Assembly: GCA_009663005.1 (NCBI GenBank)
Contig: VIGQ01000784.1
Span: forward strand, 12,501-30,000
DNA from: Actinidia chinensis
Lineage: Eukaryota; Streptophyta; Magnoliopsida; Ericales; Actinidiaceae
Reading direction: 5' to 3'
Length of the DNA: 17,500 nucleotides
In this document: positions 9,005 to 17,470 of the stretch, in pieces
How positions within the stretch are numbered: the stretch's first letter is position 1
Layout: every line of letters begins with the position of its first letter
Notes under the pieces: model-generated
What the model saw: only the letters and a program-made list of their open reading frames with translations
Told to the model about the DNA's origin: nothing
Databases searched by the model: none
Translations under genes and position numbers: made by a program

Positions 9005-9089
9005 GTCCGGCCACTGATGGCTTATAGTTCCTGATGTACAAGATGTTTACACTCCTCTTCCAAACTGAGGTATGTTCAACATTTCTGAG
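9005..9089 (+). pseudogene. SEC24C: Locus B SEC24C exon: trunk domain VPDVQDVYTPL
   Basis: The bases encode PLMAY, slip one frame, then read VPDVQDVYTPLP. After more slips they end with the equivalent of VQ.SE immediately before GTCAGT (donor at 9090). The family sequence is PLMLIVPDVQDVYTPLQTDVIVQLSE. At least three indels are needed. The 5' edge is unclear because the preceding LKRALQQ codons are not recognisable. Confidence 0.87.
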
Positions 9090-9228
9090 GTCAGTTTCAT
9101 TTTTTTTTTTCTTAACAATTAATATTTCTCATTATTGTGAAACTTAAATCTGCATATTGATTTCTTTTCTTCCCCAAAGGATTTCATAGTAAGTTTAAGT
9201 AAATTGGTGTCTGTTTCCACAATTTCAG

Positions 9229-9317
9229 TGCCGTCAACATCAGGAGTTGTTGGAAAACATTCCAAACATGTTCCATGATAACAGAACTGCTGATCAGCTT
9301 GTGGTGCAGCAGTCAAG
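9229..9317 (+). pseudogene. SEC24C: Locus B SEC24C exon: trunk domain CRQH..ESIP
   Basis: After the acceptor ATTTCAG (ends 9228), 24 codons are open and begin CRQHQELLENIPNMF, followed by HDNRTAD. One missing base then shifts into SACGAAVK, which equals the family SAFGAAVKA. The family has an extra Leu in CRQHLEELLESIP, so one codon is absent here. The block ends GTCAAG, where the expected GT donor is replaced by TTTTCA. Confidence 0.93.
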
Positions 9318-9499
9318 TTTTCAGGGTCTCTACAGTGATATACATTTTGCCCTCTAATAAGTTGGTACTTCTAATTAAAATACCATTTTGGTGTTTGTCA
9401 AATTAGTAGAATTCTATCATTACCTTAGAGTTCACTGCATTTGATAATTCCGTATGTCTTATGCTGAATTTTTTTGTACCTTTTTTGTTATAACGTCAG

Positions 9500-9546
9500 G
9501 CTGCTTATTGGCAATGAAGACGTAATCTTCATTGTATTTCAGTCAG
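9500..9546 (+). pseudogene. SEC24C: Locus B SEC24C exon: trunk domain LAMK..VFQS
   Basis: After the acceptor CGTCAG the block reads as A-A, then LAMKT in another frame, then IFIVFQS. This matches AAFLAMKSTGGKLMVFQS but is about 8 bases short in the STGGK codons. The donor is GCAAGT at 9547, a GC-AG type site, which is a known minor class in plants. Confidence 0.8.
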
Positions 9547-9892
9547 GCAAGTTCATGACCTATTTAAAATTATATGTCTGCGTGTTGGAATAAACAGCTA
9601 TTGAATTGCTATCTCATTTCTGTTTGATGTTGTAAAATTCTTTGCAGTTAACTTTGGTTTCTTTTCTGTTTTTTTCTTCTAATTTTTATTTTTAGTAAAA
9701 GCTGACTAATTTGTACTAGTGAATGTCATATAAAGGGAATCACATTGAATGCTTGTTGTGATGATGATAGGCAATTGTTGAATTTGGTAACCCATAGTAA
9801 TTTTCCAATTGAGGATAGGGTATCTTGAGGAATAAGAACACAATTAACCATAGAATGTGGGAGATATTAGGATGGGACATTTCCTTTATAGT

Positions 9893-9966
9893 ATACATAT
9901 ATACATATATATATATATGGGTGTGTATATATATATATATGTGTGTATGTATATATGTATGTGTGG
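9893..9966 (+). repeat. Compound TA/TG microsatellite
   Basis: Alternating ATATAT and GTGTGT/GTATGT runs for about 75 bases, with two uninterrupted TA runs. It is likely polymorphic. Confidence 0.95.
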
Positions 9967-10230
9967 GTATTATTTTTTCTACGAGCGCGTCTAGATCCAA
10001 TAATGGATAGCAAAAGTTTACTTTCAGTTTTGAGTATTAAGAGTTAAAATTTAGGAATAGGTGGGATTTTTTTTTGTGAGCTTTGATTTTGAAGTAAAAA
10101 TAGGCATTTCCTTGATTTTTGCATGATTAATTAGGCTGCCACAGTAGTATTCTTGAATTTGATGTTCATGCTTGCATTTTCGCTTAAAATATCTGGGTTT
10201 GTATGTTTCTTAGTCTAAAAGGTATGTTTT

Positions 10231-10260
10231 ATATATATATATATATGTATATAGATATAC
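10231..10260 (+). repeat. TA microsatellite
   Basis: A TA run of about eight units is followed by TGTATATAGATATA and a short CTCTCT tract. Confidence 0.9.
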
Positions 10261-10527
10261 CTCTCTCTGTGTATGTGTCTTTTTTTTTTTTCTGGGGTTG
10301 AGAATGGGGAGGAATCAGCAGGTGCGCATTCAGTCCTTGCTTTGCATGTCATCCTTAAGTGGGCATTGTCTTTCGTAGGATCTTTTGAATTCCATGTAGT
10401 TTACACGTGTTTACAAGATTTGCTATAGTTTCATGTCGTGATTGCAAGATTCTCTATAGTTTATTACGTGTTGATAGGATTGCTGGGTCTGACAATTTTA
10501 ATTTTTGTGTTATGCTGTCTACACCAG

Positions 10528-10603
10528 TTCTTGCCTTCAGTTGGCATTGCAGCCCTTTCTGCAAGAGAGGCTGAAGGAGAACGAATATTTCTGCAGGGAG
10601 AAG
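10528..10603 (+). pseudogene. SEC24C: Locus B SEC24C exon: trunk domain LPSVGIAALSAREAEG
   Basis: The exon is flanked by a consensus CACCAG acceptor and AAG/GTATGTT donor. It opens LPSVGIAALSAREAEG in one frame. After AAGGAGAACG a missing A shifts the frame; restoring the family reading gives RTNISAG, then a Lys at the exon end. An extra base near TTCTTGCC compensates at the start, so the exon looks fully open (FLPSV...FLQGE) but the last third is in the wrong frame. This shows that open frames here cannot be trusted as evidence of integrity. Confidence 0.94.
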
Positions 10604-11601
10604 GTATGTTATGTGATTTACCATTAGCACTCTTGTTATGTTTCCCCATTCCCCATTGGTGTTTGTGTATTGCCCTTGCTCTTCTAGTATGAGGTAGATG
10701 TTGAACCAGTTGCCTCTGCAAGTCAAGGATGTGGCATTGATCTAACTAAAATCCACCATTCCACGGATATACTCATTTAATTTCATACTAAGTATAGGCA
10801 TCAGAGCTCTAGAATTTTTGCTTTATTCGAATTTTTTCTTGCCTTTTTTCCTGCATCCAATGGATTGAAGGGAAAATAGTGTTATGGACCTATCGGGCTA
10901 TCATAATCTATATGCAAAGAATTTTTCATCGGATAATTGCCTCAACCAATTTAGCAGTGTTGTGAAACCTTGTAAATTCCAGATGAATATAAGATCGACC
11001 TTGTAGTGTTCTCTCTCTCTGAAACTAACATTTTACTCTGGCATTGTGGACTATTCTTCTGGCATTACACATTTTCTGTTGAAATTTCCAGATGAATATC
11101 GATCTTGTAGTGTTCTCTCTCTCTCTCTCTCTCTCTTGAAATTAAGATTTTACCCTGGCATTGTGACCATCCTTTTGGCATTACACATTTTCTATGTAAT
11201 GCAGGTTTTAGCAGTTCTTGTTTTTTTTTTTTGATGTATTCTATGTATTATTAGAAATCCAGGCTTTTGAGTCAATTTCTCTTTTAAGTTTTCCTGTTGC
11301 ATTACGTCCAAGCTTTGATGAAACGTCCTTCCTTGATATCATTATTCTTTATCAACAACTTAGAATTTTCTCTCTCTCTTGCTCTCTCTAAAAGACCATT
11401 CCATTTTTCACTTTTCTGATTTTCTTTTTTTTTTCCGACCAAATTGATTATTTTTATATAAAGTGCTTGTGGACGTGTACTTCATTTATTCGCGTATATC
11501 TGCACCTACAAGGTGTTCATTGCGAAAATAGAGGCAACTTAGTGTAAACATAACAATGAGATTCTGATTTTAATACAGTGTTTGTTGTTGATGAATTTTA
11601 G
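10604..11601 (+). other. Intron of locus B
   Basis: A GTATGT donor and a TTTTAG acceptor bound this intron. It contains the 109-bp tandem duplication and CT tracts described separately. There is no coding block. Confidence 0.8.
10979..11197 (+). repeat. 109-bp intronic tandem duplication with CT tracts
   Basis: Unit 1 starts at 10979 and unit 2 at 11088. Both contain CCAGATGAATAT, GATCxxCTTGTAGTGTTCTCTC, a GAAA-T-A-ATTTTAC-CTGGCATTGTG block and a TGGCATTACACATTTTCT end. The CT run is longer in unit 2 (about 13 repeats against about 5). The duplication is recent relative to the exon decay, with about 90 percent identity outside the CT run. Confidence 0.93.
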
Positions 11602-11730
11602 GAGCCCCATAAATTACTCCAACCAGCAGACAAGACTTTTAAGACAAGGCTGTGAACTTGCAGAGTACCCGGCGGGAGTTTGACTGTTTTTCAATCCTGT
11701 TATCCCAAGAACTTACAGGCCAGAGGCAAG
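11602..11730 (+). pseudogene. SEC24C: Locus B SEC24C exon: trunk domain EPHKLLQPADKT
   Basis: After GAATTTTAG the block reads EPHKLLQPADKTFKT, then shifts to AVNLAEYPAGV and reaches TGA. With further slips it gives VIPRT and a Gly/Gln end before GTATTCG (donor 11731). The family segment is EAHKLLQPADKTLKTMAIEFAEYQVCVD...VIPRTTGGQ. The middle of the segment (IFITTQ.YVD.AS) is not readable, so about ten codons are missing or scrambled. Confidence 0.93.
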
Positions 11731-13459
11731 GTATTCGTTATTGGTCTCTTTCATTCTTTTTGGATAGTACTAAGGAATTTATTTGAAGAATGAGACAGAC
11801 GGAAGGATCCCGTTAGAAACAGGGAGGTTAAAATTTTAATAAACCTCAGATTAACCAAACTATATCCAAAACACTTGTCAAACAAAATGGAAGTGGTAGA
11901 CAAATAGCTAATGAATCTACAAAGGCGAAAAGTTACTGTCACTCTTCTAGATAGTTTTCCTAATTCTTTGGGCAATAACCTCATATCCATCTAGGTATTT
12001 TTCTAGCCATTATAAAAAGAGTCGAATGATGGGTCTTTCTTTCCTCAAATACTGCCATACTACTTGACTAAAACTGCAGTGGCAGTGTGGTTAGTGTGGG
12101 ATCCTCTGATTAGGTTTAGTACAAATTATGTATCAAAGTTTTCTTCTAAGCTGTTTAGTTTTCACTTGTGAACGAATTTTTGAAGTATCAATTCTTAACT
12201 ACTGCAAATGGCATTCATGTATGTAATCATAACCAGTTATTGCAGCCAGCCAATTTACTTTACACCTGCTTGTTTTATTTTCTAATTCACAATGCCTAGC
12301 TGTCCTGTGATTAAAAACTTTCAGAGTTTGTCAAGTTGTTCTTCCTGTCAGTGATAAGACTAGATAGGCCAGCACATCTAATAGGAAGGTGATTTTGATA
12401 GCACTTAAATTAAATACAGAACCTACTGTAGCTAACCACCTCAAAGTTTCATAAGTTCTATCTCTCCCCTTTCCCTTCTTTTTAATTTTTGATAACACGT
12501 TTGTGTGGACTCATTCTCCTTTTCTCTTGCAGATGATGTCGGTTCTTTTTGGACGAAATTTTGAAATACGATACGATGCCCCATTAGTGTTACCTTTAAT
12601 TTATCTTATTGTTTGTGTCCACTTAAAGTGTCTCATGGTGCATTTAACGAGCTTGAGTGTTGATGGTTGTAAAGACGAATGGTGGCTTAAGAGGTTTTGC
12701 AAACCCACAAAACATGCTTGTGGACGGTGATGGGATGAAGTGAACCTCTTATCAATAGTGTAAACCAAATAGCACATACTTCTTTACTGCAACCTCCTTC
12801 ATCGCATCGTTCTTAATTGAGAAGCTCTTTCCAAAAATGGCACCCTGCCGCCAAACAAGGCTGCCAATACTTGTTGACAGTGACTCATGTTCCCGGAGTC
12901 CGTGTGGCTACAGATCATGTCCTGTTGGAAATCCTGCTAGCTTGTAGACTTTCCCATGGTTTGGGCGGTGTTCTCCTTTTGATCCACTCATCCTGCTTTC
13001 GTAGTTCTCTCATATTCCAGAGGAAAAGTCTCTTCAAAGGTTTTTTATCCTTGGAAAATTCGCAAATAAAGTTCTTTTGCTTTCTTCTACCGTATTGTTT
13101 ACATGGGGGCATGTTGCAGTTGTTGTTGGCTCATCGCGCTGAACAACTCAACCCTACTTTGATAATGAATTAAGCATCTTTTTCTTTTAAGTTTCCCTGG
13201 ACAGTGGAAATATACCATAATTATGTTTGAAACATGATGAATTGGGAACCTTGAACAGATTTGGTAGGTCCTTGCCCACCAACCCCAGCCCCACCCCATT
13301 AAAAAGATTTCCAGCACCCCACTTCTGATATGTGCATACAGATGTCAGTGTAAATCTCTTTATGTGATTATAACGACAGGTGCTAAATCCATAAAAATTT
13401 TTTTGCATACATTAATATCTTAATGTTTGTTCCTCAAGTATTTAAACCTTTCTTTAAAG
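11731..13459 (+). other. Intron of locus B
   Basis: A 1.7-kb intron lies between trunk exons. The piece at 12500-13180 differs in composition and is listed separately. The rest shows no coding block or repeat that I can support. Confidence 0.7.
12500..13180. other. Unassigned, less AT-rich block inside an intron
   Basis: This stretch has more balanced base composition and longer open frames (12503-12730 and 12817-13173 on +, 12915-13112 on -) than its surroundings. The 118-codon + frame and the minus-strand frame, rich in Lys, Arg and Trp, both lack motifs I know. A relic of an inserted retroelement or gene fragment is possible. Nothing in it belongs to SEC24, and it sits within one SEC24C intron. 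Confidence 0.3.
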
Positions 13460-13583
13460 TGTATTACATTACCCTTTCTATGCTGTTCTGATCCTACCAA
13501 AACGTTGTAATGATCTGCGATGGAAGGTCACAATGCCCCAATTTTGAGGCTTTTTGAAGGACAAGATGGTGTTGATGTAGCAA
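13460..13583 (+). pseudogene. SEC24C: Locus B SEC24C exon: trunk end and beta-sandwich start
   Basis: After TTTAAAG the block gives the equivalents of VYYYYPFS, then DPTK, then NDLRWKVTMPQ, FEAF and a Cys-Ser end before GTGAGT (donor 13584). This matches VYYYYPFSALSDP.KLYNDLRWNITRPQGFEAVMRVRCSQ. Lesions include a missing base in the YYYY codons, one near L-Y-N and one in Q-G-F. The split codon (CAA G/TG) agrees with the end of the previous exon. Confidence 0.92.
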
Positions 13584-13731
13584 GTGAGTTTCTCATATTC
13601 TTGTTTGTACTTTTCATCGCATATAGCAAAAGTTGCTCTCCCCTTTTATTCTGAAAACATTGCAATCACTTATCACCTCCCCCCTCCCCCCATTAGAAAT
13701 ATACTATTTACATTAATTGTCGTCTTGTTAG

Positions 13732-13806
13732 GGTATTCAGTTCAAGAATCCTAAAATGGGAAAACCTTCTTAAGCTGCATATCCAACAGATGTTGACCTA
13801 CCTGCG
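13732..13806 (+). pseudogene. SEC24C: Locus B SEC24C exon: beta-sandwich GIQ..IPTDVDLPA
   Basis: After TTGTTAG the block opens GIQFKNPKMGK, then shifts and ends PTDVDLPA. The family stretch is GIQVQEY.GNFCKRIPTDVDLPA. The donor is damaged: GCG is followed by TTAGTC, as if one G of a GTTAG donor were lost. The next exon (16685) starts at I-D-C-D, exactly continuing P-A-I-D-C-D. Confidence 0.92.
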
Positions 13807-15094
13807 TTAGTCTATCTTCCTATTATGTTTTGTTGTTGCAAGACAATGGGGAAAAAATGATGAAATTCGATTCATGTTTCAAGTACAATCTTATTTATGT
13901 GCTGTGAGATATTATGATTTGTTGTGTAATCCTATACTTTCCCATTTTTGTTTACCTCAAAACTGTAGTCCCTCATCCTTTTGTTTTGGCATTCATCCCT
14001 TAACTGAAACAAGATCATTTCATTATCTTTAGTCAATTGGATTTTCCTAGAGTTGGAAATGTATGTAGTTCGGGTGGGTTGAAGTGGTTGCGGTCTGCGG
14101 GGTGGATATAGATTGGGTCAAATTGGGTCAAGTCATACCCATGAAGGCCAACCCAACTCTTTTTTCTCTCTCTCTAGTATATCTTTTCCATGAAAATTAA
14201 TGAATTCTTTTGACTTAATTTATTTTGATTTTTTTTTTATCTTAAAAACAAAATAAATTGCATAGCCTAATAATTGTAATGCTGAAATTGCTTTTACCTT
14301 TGTAACTGGAGGTCTACTATAATTGTTTGTAATCATGTTTTGTGCCTGAGATTTTTGTATCGTAGACATACAAACACTGCTTTCCTTCTAATATTTTGTA
14401 ATTTTTGCTCCTGAAACTGTCATAGTATTGGCAACAACCAAACTGTGTGGAACCACCCTGCAGTGAATGCAACGGGATTGATCACCACAATTACCATCTC
14501 CTTTGGCCACCAATTTTTTGAGCTTAAGCACATTGGAGAATGTGATATTGTGGTGTGAAAAAAATTGACTATACTACTTTTCTATTTTTTTACTTCCATG
14601 TTTTTAGCACAATTTTTATAGATTTTCTATGGTCCTAGTGATTTAACTATGTTGAAGGGTGCAAAATGGTTCAATTGTTTATGGGATTAATTGTGTAATT
14701 CCTTGCTATTCCATTAAGTTACAAATGCCTTTGTTGTATTATTTTCAATTGAATAATATGCAATAGTAATCAATAATTTGAGTAGAAAACATTGAGAGTA
14801 ATCTGAACAAGGCCTCTTGTATTAAAATTTCCGACACATAACTACTATCTACCTGTCAGCATCTGAGCGAGGCCTTGTTTTGGTCATGCTTTTTCAGCAA
14901 TTTCTTTTTCTTTTCTTTTTTGATTTTTTGTCGTAAATATTTTTATTTATTTGTCAATATTTTCTACATTTTTGGGTTTGCTTGAATAAAGGAACCAGGA
15001 AAAGTAAAATAATGATCCATAAAAATTAAAGATGTTTTTTTACCAAAAATAAAAATAGTTTTTTAAAGATCAAAAAAACTAGGAGAAACCTGCT
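13807..15094 (+). other. Intron of locus B, unique 5' part
   Basis: This is the 5' part of a 2.88-kb intron, upstream of the duplicated arm; the copy A equivalent lies outside the window. It is AT-rich with T runs. A GGGT/CCCA-rich element at 14059-14165 is listed separately. No exon was recognised. Confidence 0.65.
14059..14165 (+). repeat. GGGT-rich block, probable degenerate transposable-element fragment
   Basis: The block carries GGGTGGGTTG at the left, TTGGGTCAAATTGGGTCAAG with ATACCCAT in the middle and CCAACCCAAC at the right, giving imperfect inverted ends. Such GGGTC-rich stretches are typical of degenerate plant transposon ends. Similar GGGT-rich wording occurs at about 290-400 and 15380-15490, so the elements may be related. 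No terminal duplication is clear. Confidence 0.35.
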
Positions 15095-15310
15095 TAAAAA
15101 AGCAGAAGGTAAATGAAACAGAGAAAGAGAGTTTGTGGCTGCCGATATATATTCCCTCTTCTTTTCACTTTGATTAGATTGTTATATATAAGAAGTGAAA
15201 ATGTATCTAATAAATTCTTTTTGATGATAATTGCCGTCAAGTGATGTTGTGTTTAGTGGATTGGTTGCCTTCATAATATCCACCAGGTCTCAAGATCAAA
15301 TTCCCTCCGC

Positions 15311-15362
15311 ACATCGAAGTTACATTTTTGACAATGACGACCCATCTCCAACCACTTAGCCA
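15311..15362 (-). mobile_element. Possible tRNA-like (SINE-type) internal promoter relic, copy B
   Basis: On the minus strand, TGGCTAAGTGG (complement of 15352-15362) is a full A-box match. TTCGA (complement of 15314-15318) lies about 45 bases from the A-box start, close to tRNA spacing. The A box differs from copy A at two central positions but stays within consensus in both. Flanks give no tail or target-site duplication. Confidence 0.3.
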
Positions 15363-16306
15363 ACCCATGTGCAGCCTGTTCAAATCCATTTATAAATGGG
15401 TCCATACAACTGAACCGAATTACTCCCCGCTTGTGAATATGGTCTGGTTGTAAGCAAGCGACTGGCATGTAATGCGTTTGGGCTGGGTTTTCCAGCCTTA
15501 GATGTTCATACAGTCGTTCCTGGGTTCTATAATTTATTCACATGGTTCAAATAGTTGATGATGTCCTTTTTATATATAACGAACATGTTAGAAAATATTG
15601 TTACTAGATAAAAATATTGGTATCTGATTACATAATGATTACATTAGCTCCTGTTACAGTAACCCAAGTTTCGATTTTATGATCAGCTTGTTCTCTACTT
15701 TTTTAAGGTTGTTTGATCGAATTCTAGTATTGTAATGATCTATGTTAGGAAGGCAGGTATTCAGTCATAATTATTTTTGAACGATGTAATTCAATCTGAT
15801 GTCTGGTGATATATTCATCTAAGTTAATCCACCAGCTCTTTCACAATGCAGTCAATGACACATATTTACCGTTGCAATTTTGGATTGATCTATTATCTCA
15901 TGGCTCCTATGTCAGTTAAAAAATTTAATCGAATTTTGCACCCCTTTATGAGACAGAAGTCATTGATTATAGTGGGTTTGGCCCTGATAATGAAGCTCAA
16001 GTTCTCTGGGAAAGAGTTGTTTGTGCAGTATTACTGGTATGGTTGCAAATGGAATTCTAATAAACTTTAGGCAAAACGAAGAAATTTTAGGTTTATGGGA
16101 CAATATCCATTTCTTTGCATCGTTTGAGGTTTTTCATGTCCTTTAAGTGAGGGACGCTGTTGTTCTTTATTGGTAGAGATTTTGAGGGCTATACGCGACA
16201 TATTGTTTTGATATTTTCCCTTTCTTGTTTACTTCCATAGTTTGGGTGGACTTATTGCCTCACTTGGTATTTTTTTGTCCTTTGATTTATATTTCTTTGT
16301 TGCTGA

Positions 16307-16328
16307 TACAAATGAAGGGCCCCTTTGA
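16307..16328 (+). other. 22-bp segment present only in copy B
   Basis: Copy A reads TTGCTGATGTGGCTC (near 1230), while copy B has an extra 22 bases after GCTGA, including the near-palindrome AAGGGCCCCTT. The extra piece ends in TGA, repeating the TGA before it, so a deletion in A or an insertion in B with 3-bp microhomology are both possible. Confidence 0.75.
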
Positions 16329-16684
16329 GGTGGCTCTTCTATTGTCATAATTGTAAAAACTCTCTCTGATTTATCGTTGATAAGAAGTTGAGAGTTTGGT
16401 TTTGTTTGCTATCTTTATAAGAATGACAAAAGGGAAACCATAAGGTGTCATGTACATCTATGGTGTGGAGTGACAAATTCTTAGCATAACTGATAATATG
16501 ACCTATGTACTATATGGGAACTAAACTTCATAGAGCCATAGTAATGAAGAGTCAGCGTTCTTGCTTGTTTGACTCTAGCCTTTTCCTAAGTTCCCCCCCT
16601 TGGTGTGTTATTGTCAATTGGGATTAACTTTAATGGTCACTATGATGGAAGTTACCACTCCTCACAAGCTTTCCCCTTATGCAG

Positions 16685-16763
16685 ATTGACTGCGATAAAA
16701 CATTAATGGTAACTTTGAAGGATGATGACAAACTACCAGATGGTGCCAAATGCGCTTTTTCAG
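16685..16763 (+). pseudogene. SEC24C: Locus B SEC24C exon: beta-sandwich IDCDK, intact
   Basis: This is the best-preserved exon in the window. It has a GCAG acceptor, 79 bases, 26 codons open plus one base, and a GTACAA donor. It reads IDCDKTLMVTLKDDDKLPDG followed by AKCAFS. The family has ..ECAFQ at the end, so the length and phase are right. The family usually has K-H-D-D where this copy has K-D-D-D; copy A keeps the His (KHDD). Copy A is frameshifted and lacks the acceptor. Confidence 0.94.
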
Positions 16764-16905
16764 GTACAATATTACTACTTATTTACTTACGGAGATCCGT
16801 ATTTTGGTTTCACATCTTCATTCTGGGCACCTTTTGCCGAACGACTTAATAGTATTCTTTGTTTGTTTGAGAAATTGCTGTCATTTTAATAGTGTGTTTT
16901 TGTCC

Positions 16906-17047
16906 ACTGTGCTCTTCTTTACACAACAATTTACGGCCAGAGAAAAATTCGAGTTTCTACGTTATCCCTGCCATGAACAGTGTACTACGTAATCGGTTTC
17001 CGCTCAGCTGACTTAGACACACACTTCACTTGTTTCTTGAAGCAAGG
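16906..17047 (+). pseudogene. SEC24C: Locus B SEC24C exon: beta-sandwich/helical junction
   Basis: The block gives the equivalents of ALLYTTI, YGQRKIRV, STLSLPC, then NRF/LFRSADLDT and FLKQ, and ends AAGCAAG before GTAGTTG. The acceptor is TCCAC, where copy A keeps TCCAG. Three or four single-base indels break the frame, at positions different from those in copy A. A consensus of the two copies, judged by eye, would restore most of the family reading. Confidence 0.88.
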
Positions 17048-17287
17048 TAGTTGATTATGACATATATTACTGCGCTGGCTTCTTTAGTTGTGATAATCTC
17101 CTGTTTGGTTAATCAATCCCCTGTGATCTTCTTTTACCTTGATTCACTGTATTTAATTATGTTTGCGATGTCTCTTCAATGTCAACATTTTTCTTTTCCA
17201 GTATATAAAAGATGCATAACGTCCTTTGCGTCTTTTTACAGTAGGGATACTAATCAACAATATCTTATATTACCTAAGTAACCCTGT

Positions 17288-17470
17288 ATCGGCATTGGAA
17301 ATTCCTTCAAGTCCCTCTCATAGTCCGGGAACTAGTGTTGAACCATTGCATCAACATCCTGCACTCCTACAGGAAATTTTGTGCTACAGTATCATGCGTC
17401 TGGACACCTTGTCCTTCCAGAGGCACTTAACACTTCTCCCTCTATACACCCTCGGCATGTTACTTCATGC
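17288..17470 (+). pseudogene. SEC24C: Locus B SEC24C exon: helical domain, near window end
   Basis: The block reads as EIPSSP, then CINILHSYRKFCAT across two frames, then LVLPEAL-like and LLPLYTLGMLLHAYNST. A family exon ends shortly after LPLYTLA.. with a GT donor. Here the final residues after TLG are probably intron read-through, because the same words follow in copy A without conservation of frame. Later exons lie outside the window. Confidence 0.82.

Larger units (their letters stand above)
9547..10527 (+). other. Intron of locus B with TA/TG microsatellites
   Basis: No coding block was recognised. Two microsatellites lie here: a TA/TG array at 9893-9966 and a TA array at 10231-10260 followed by CT/TG-rich sequence. 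The open frames on either strand that overlap 9740-10010 come from the TA/TG array. Confidence 0.7.

Noticed and set aside
9740..10010. Open frames on both strands rich in Tyr/Ile/His/Thr
   Set aside because: They are translations of the TA/TG microsatellite at 9893-9966.
10454..10726. Two overlapping minus-strand open frames
   Set aside because: They are antisense shadows of the LPSVGIAALSAREAEG exon.
12817..13173. 118-codon open frame on the + strand, the longest in the window
   Set aside because: No recognisable domain, no clear start context or splice support, and an overlapping open frame on the other strand. Reported only as an unassigned block.
15271..15468. Minus-strand frame with Trp- and Arg-rich residues (AKWLEMGRHCQKCNFDVRREF)
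   Set aside because: The same region in copy A (181-380) is frame-broken and its residues fit no family I know. A tRNA-like reading of the same DNA is at least as likely.
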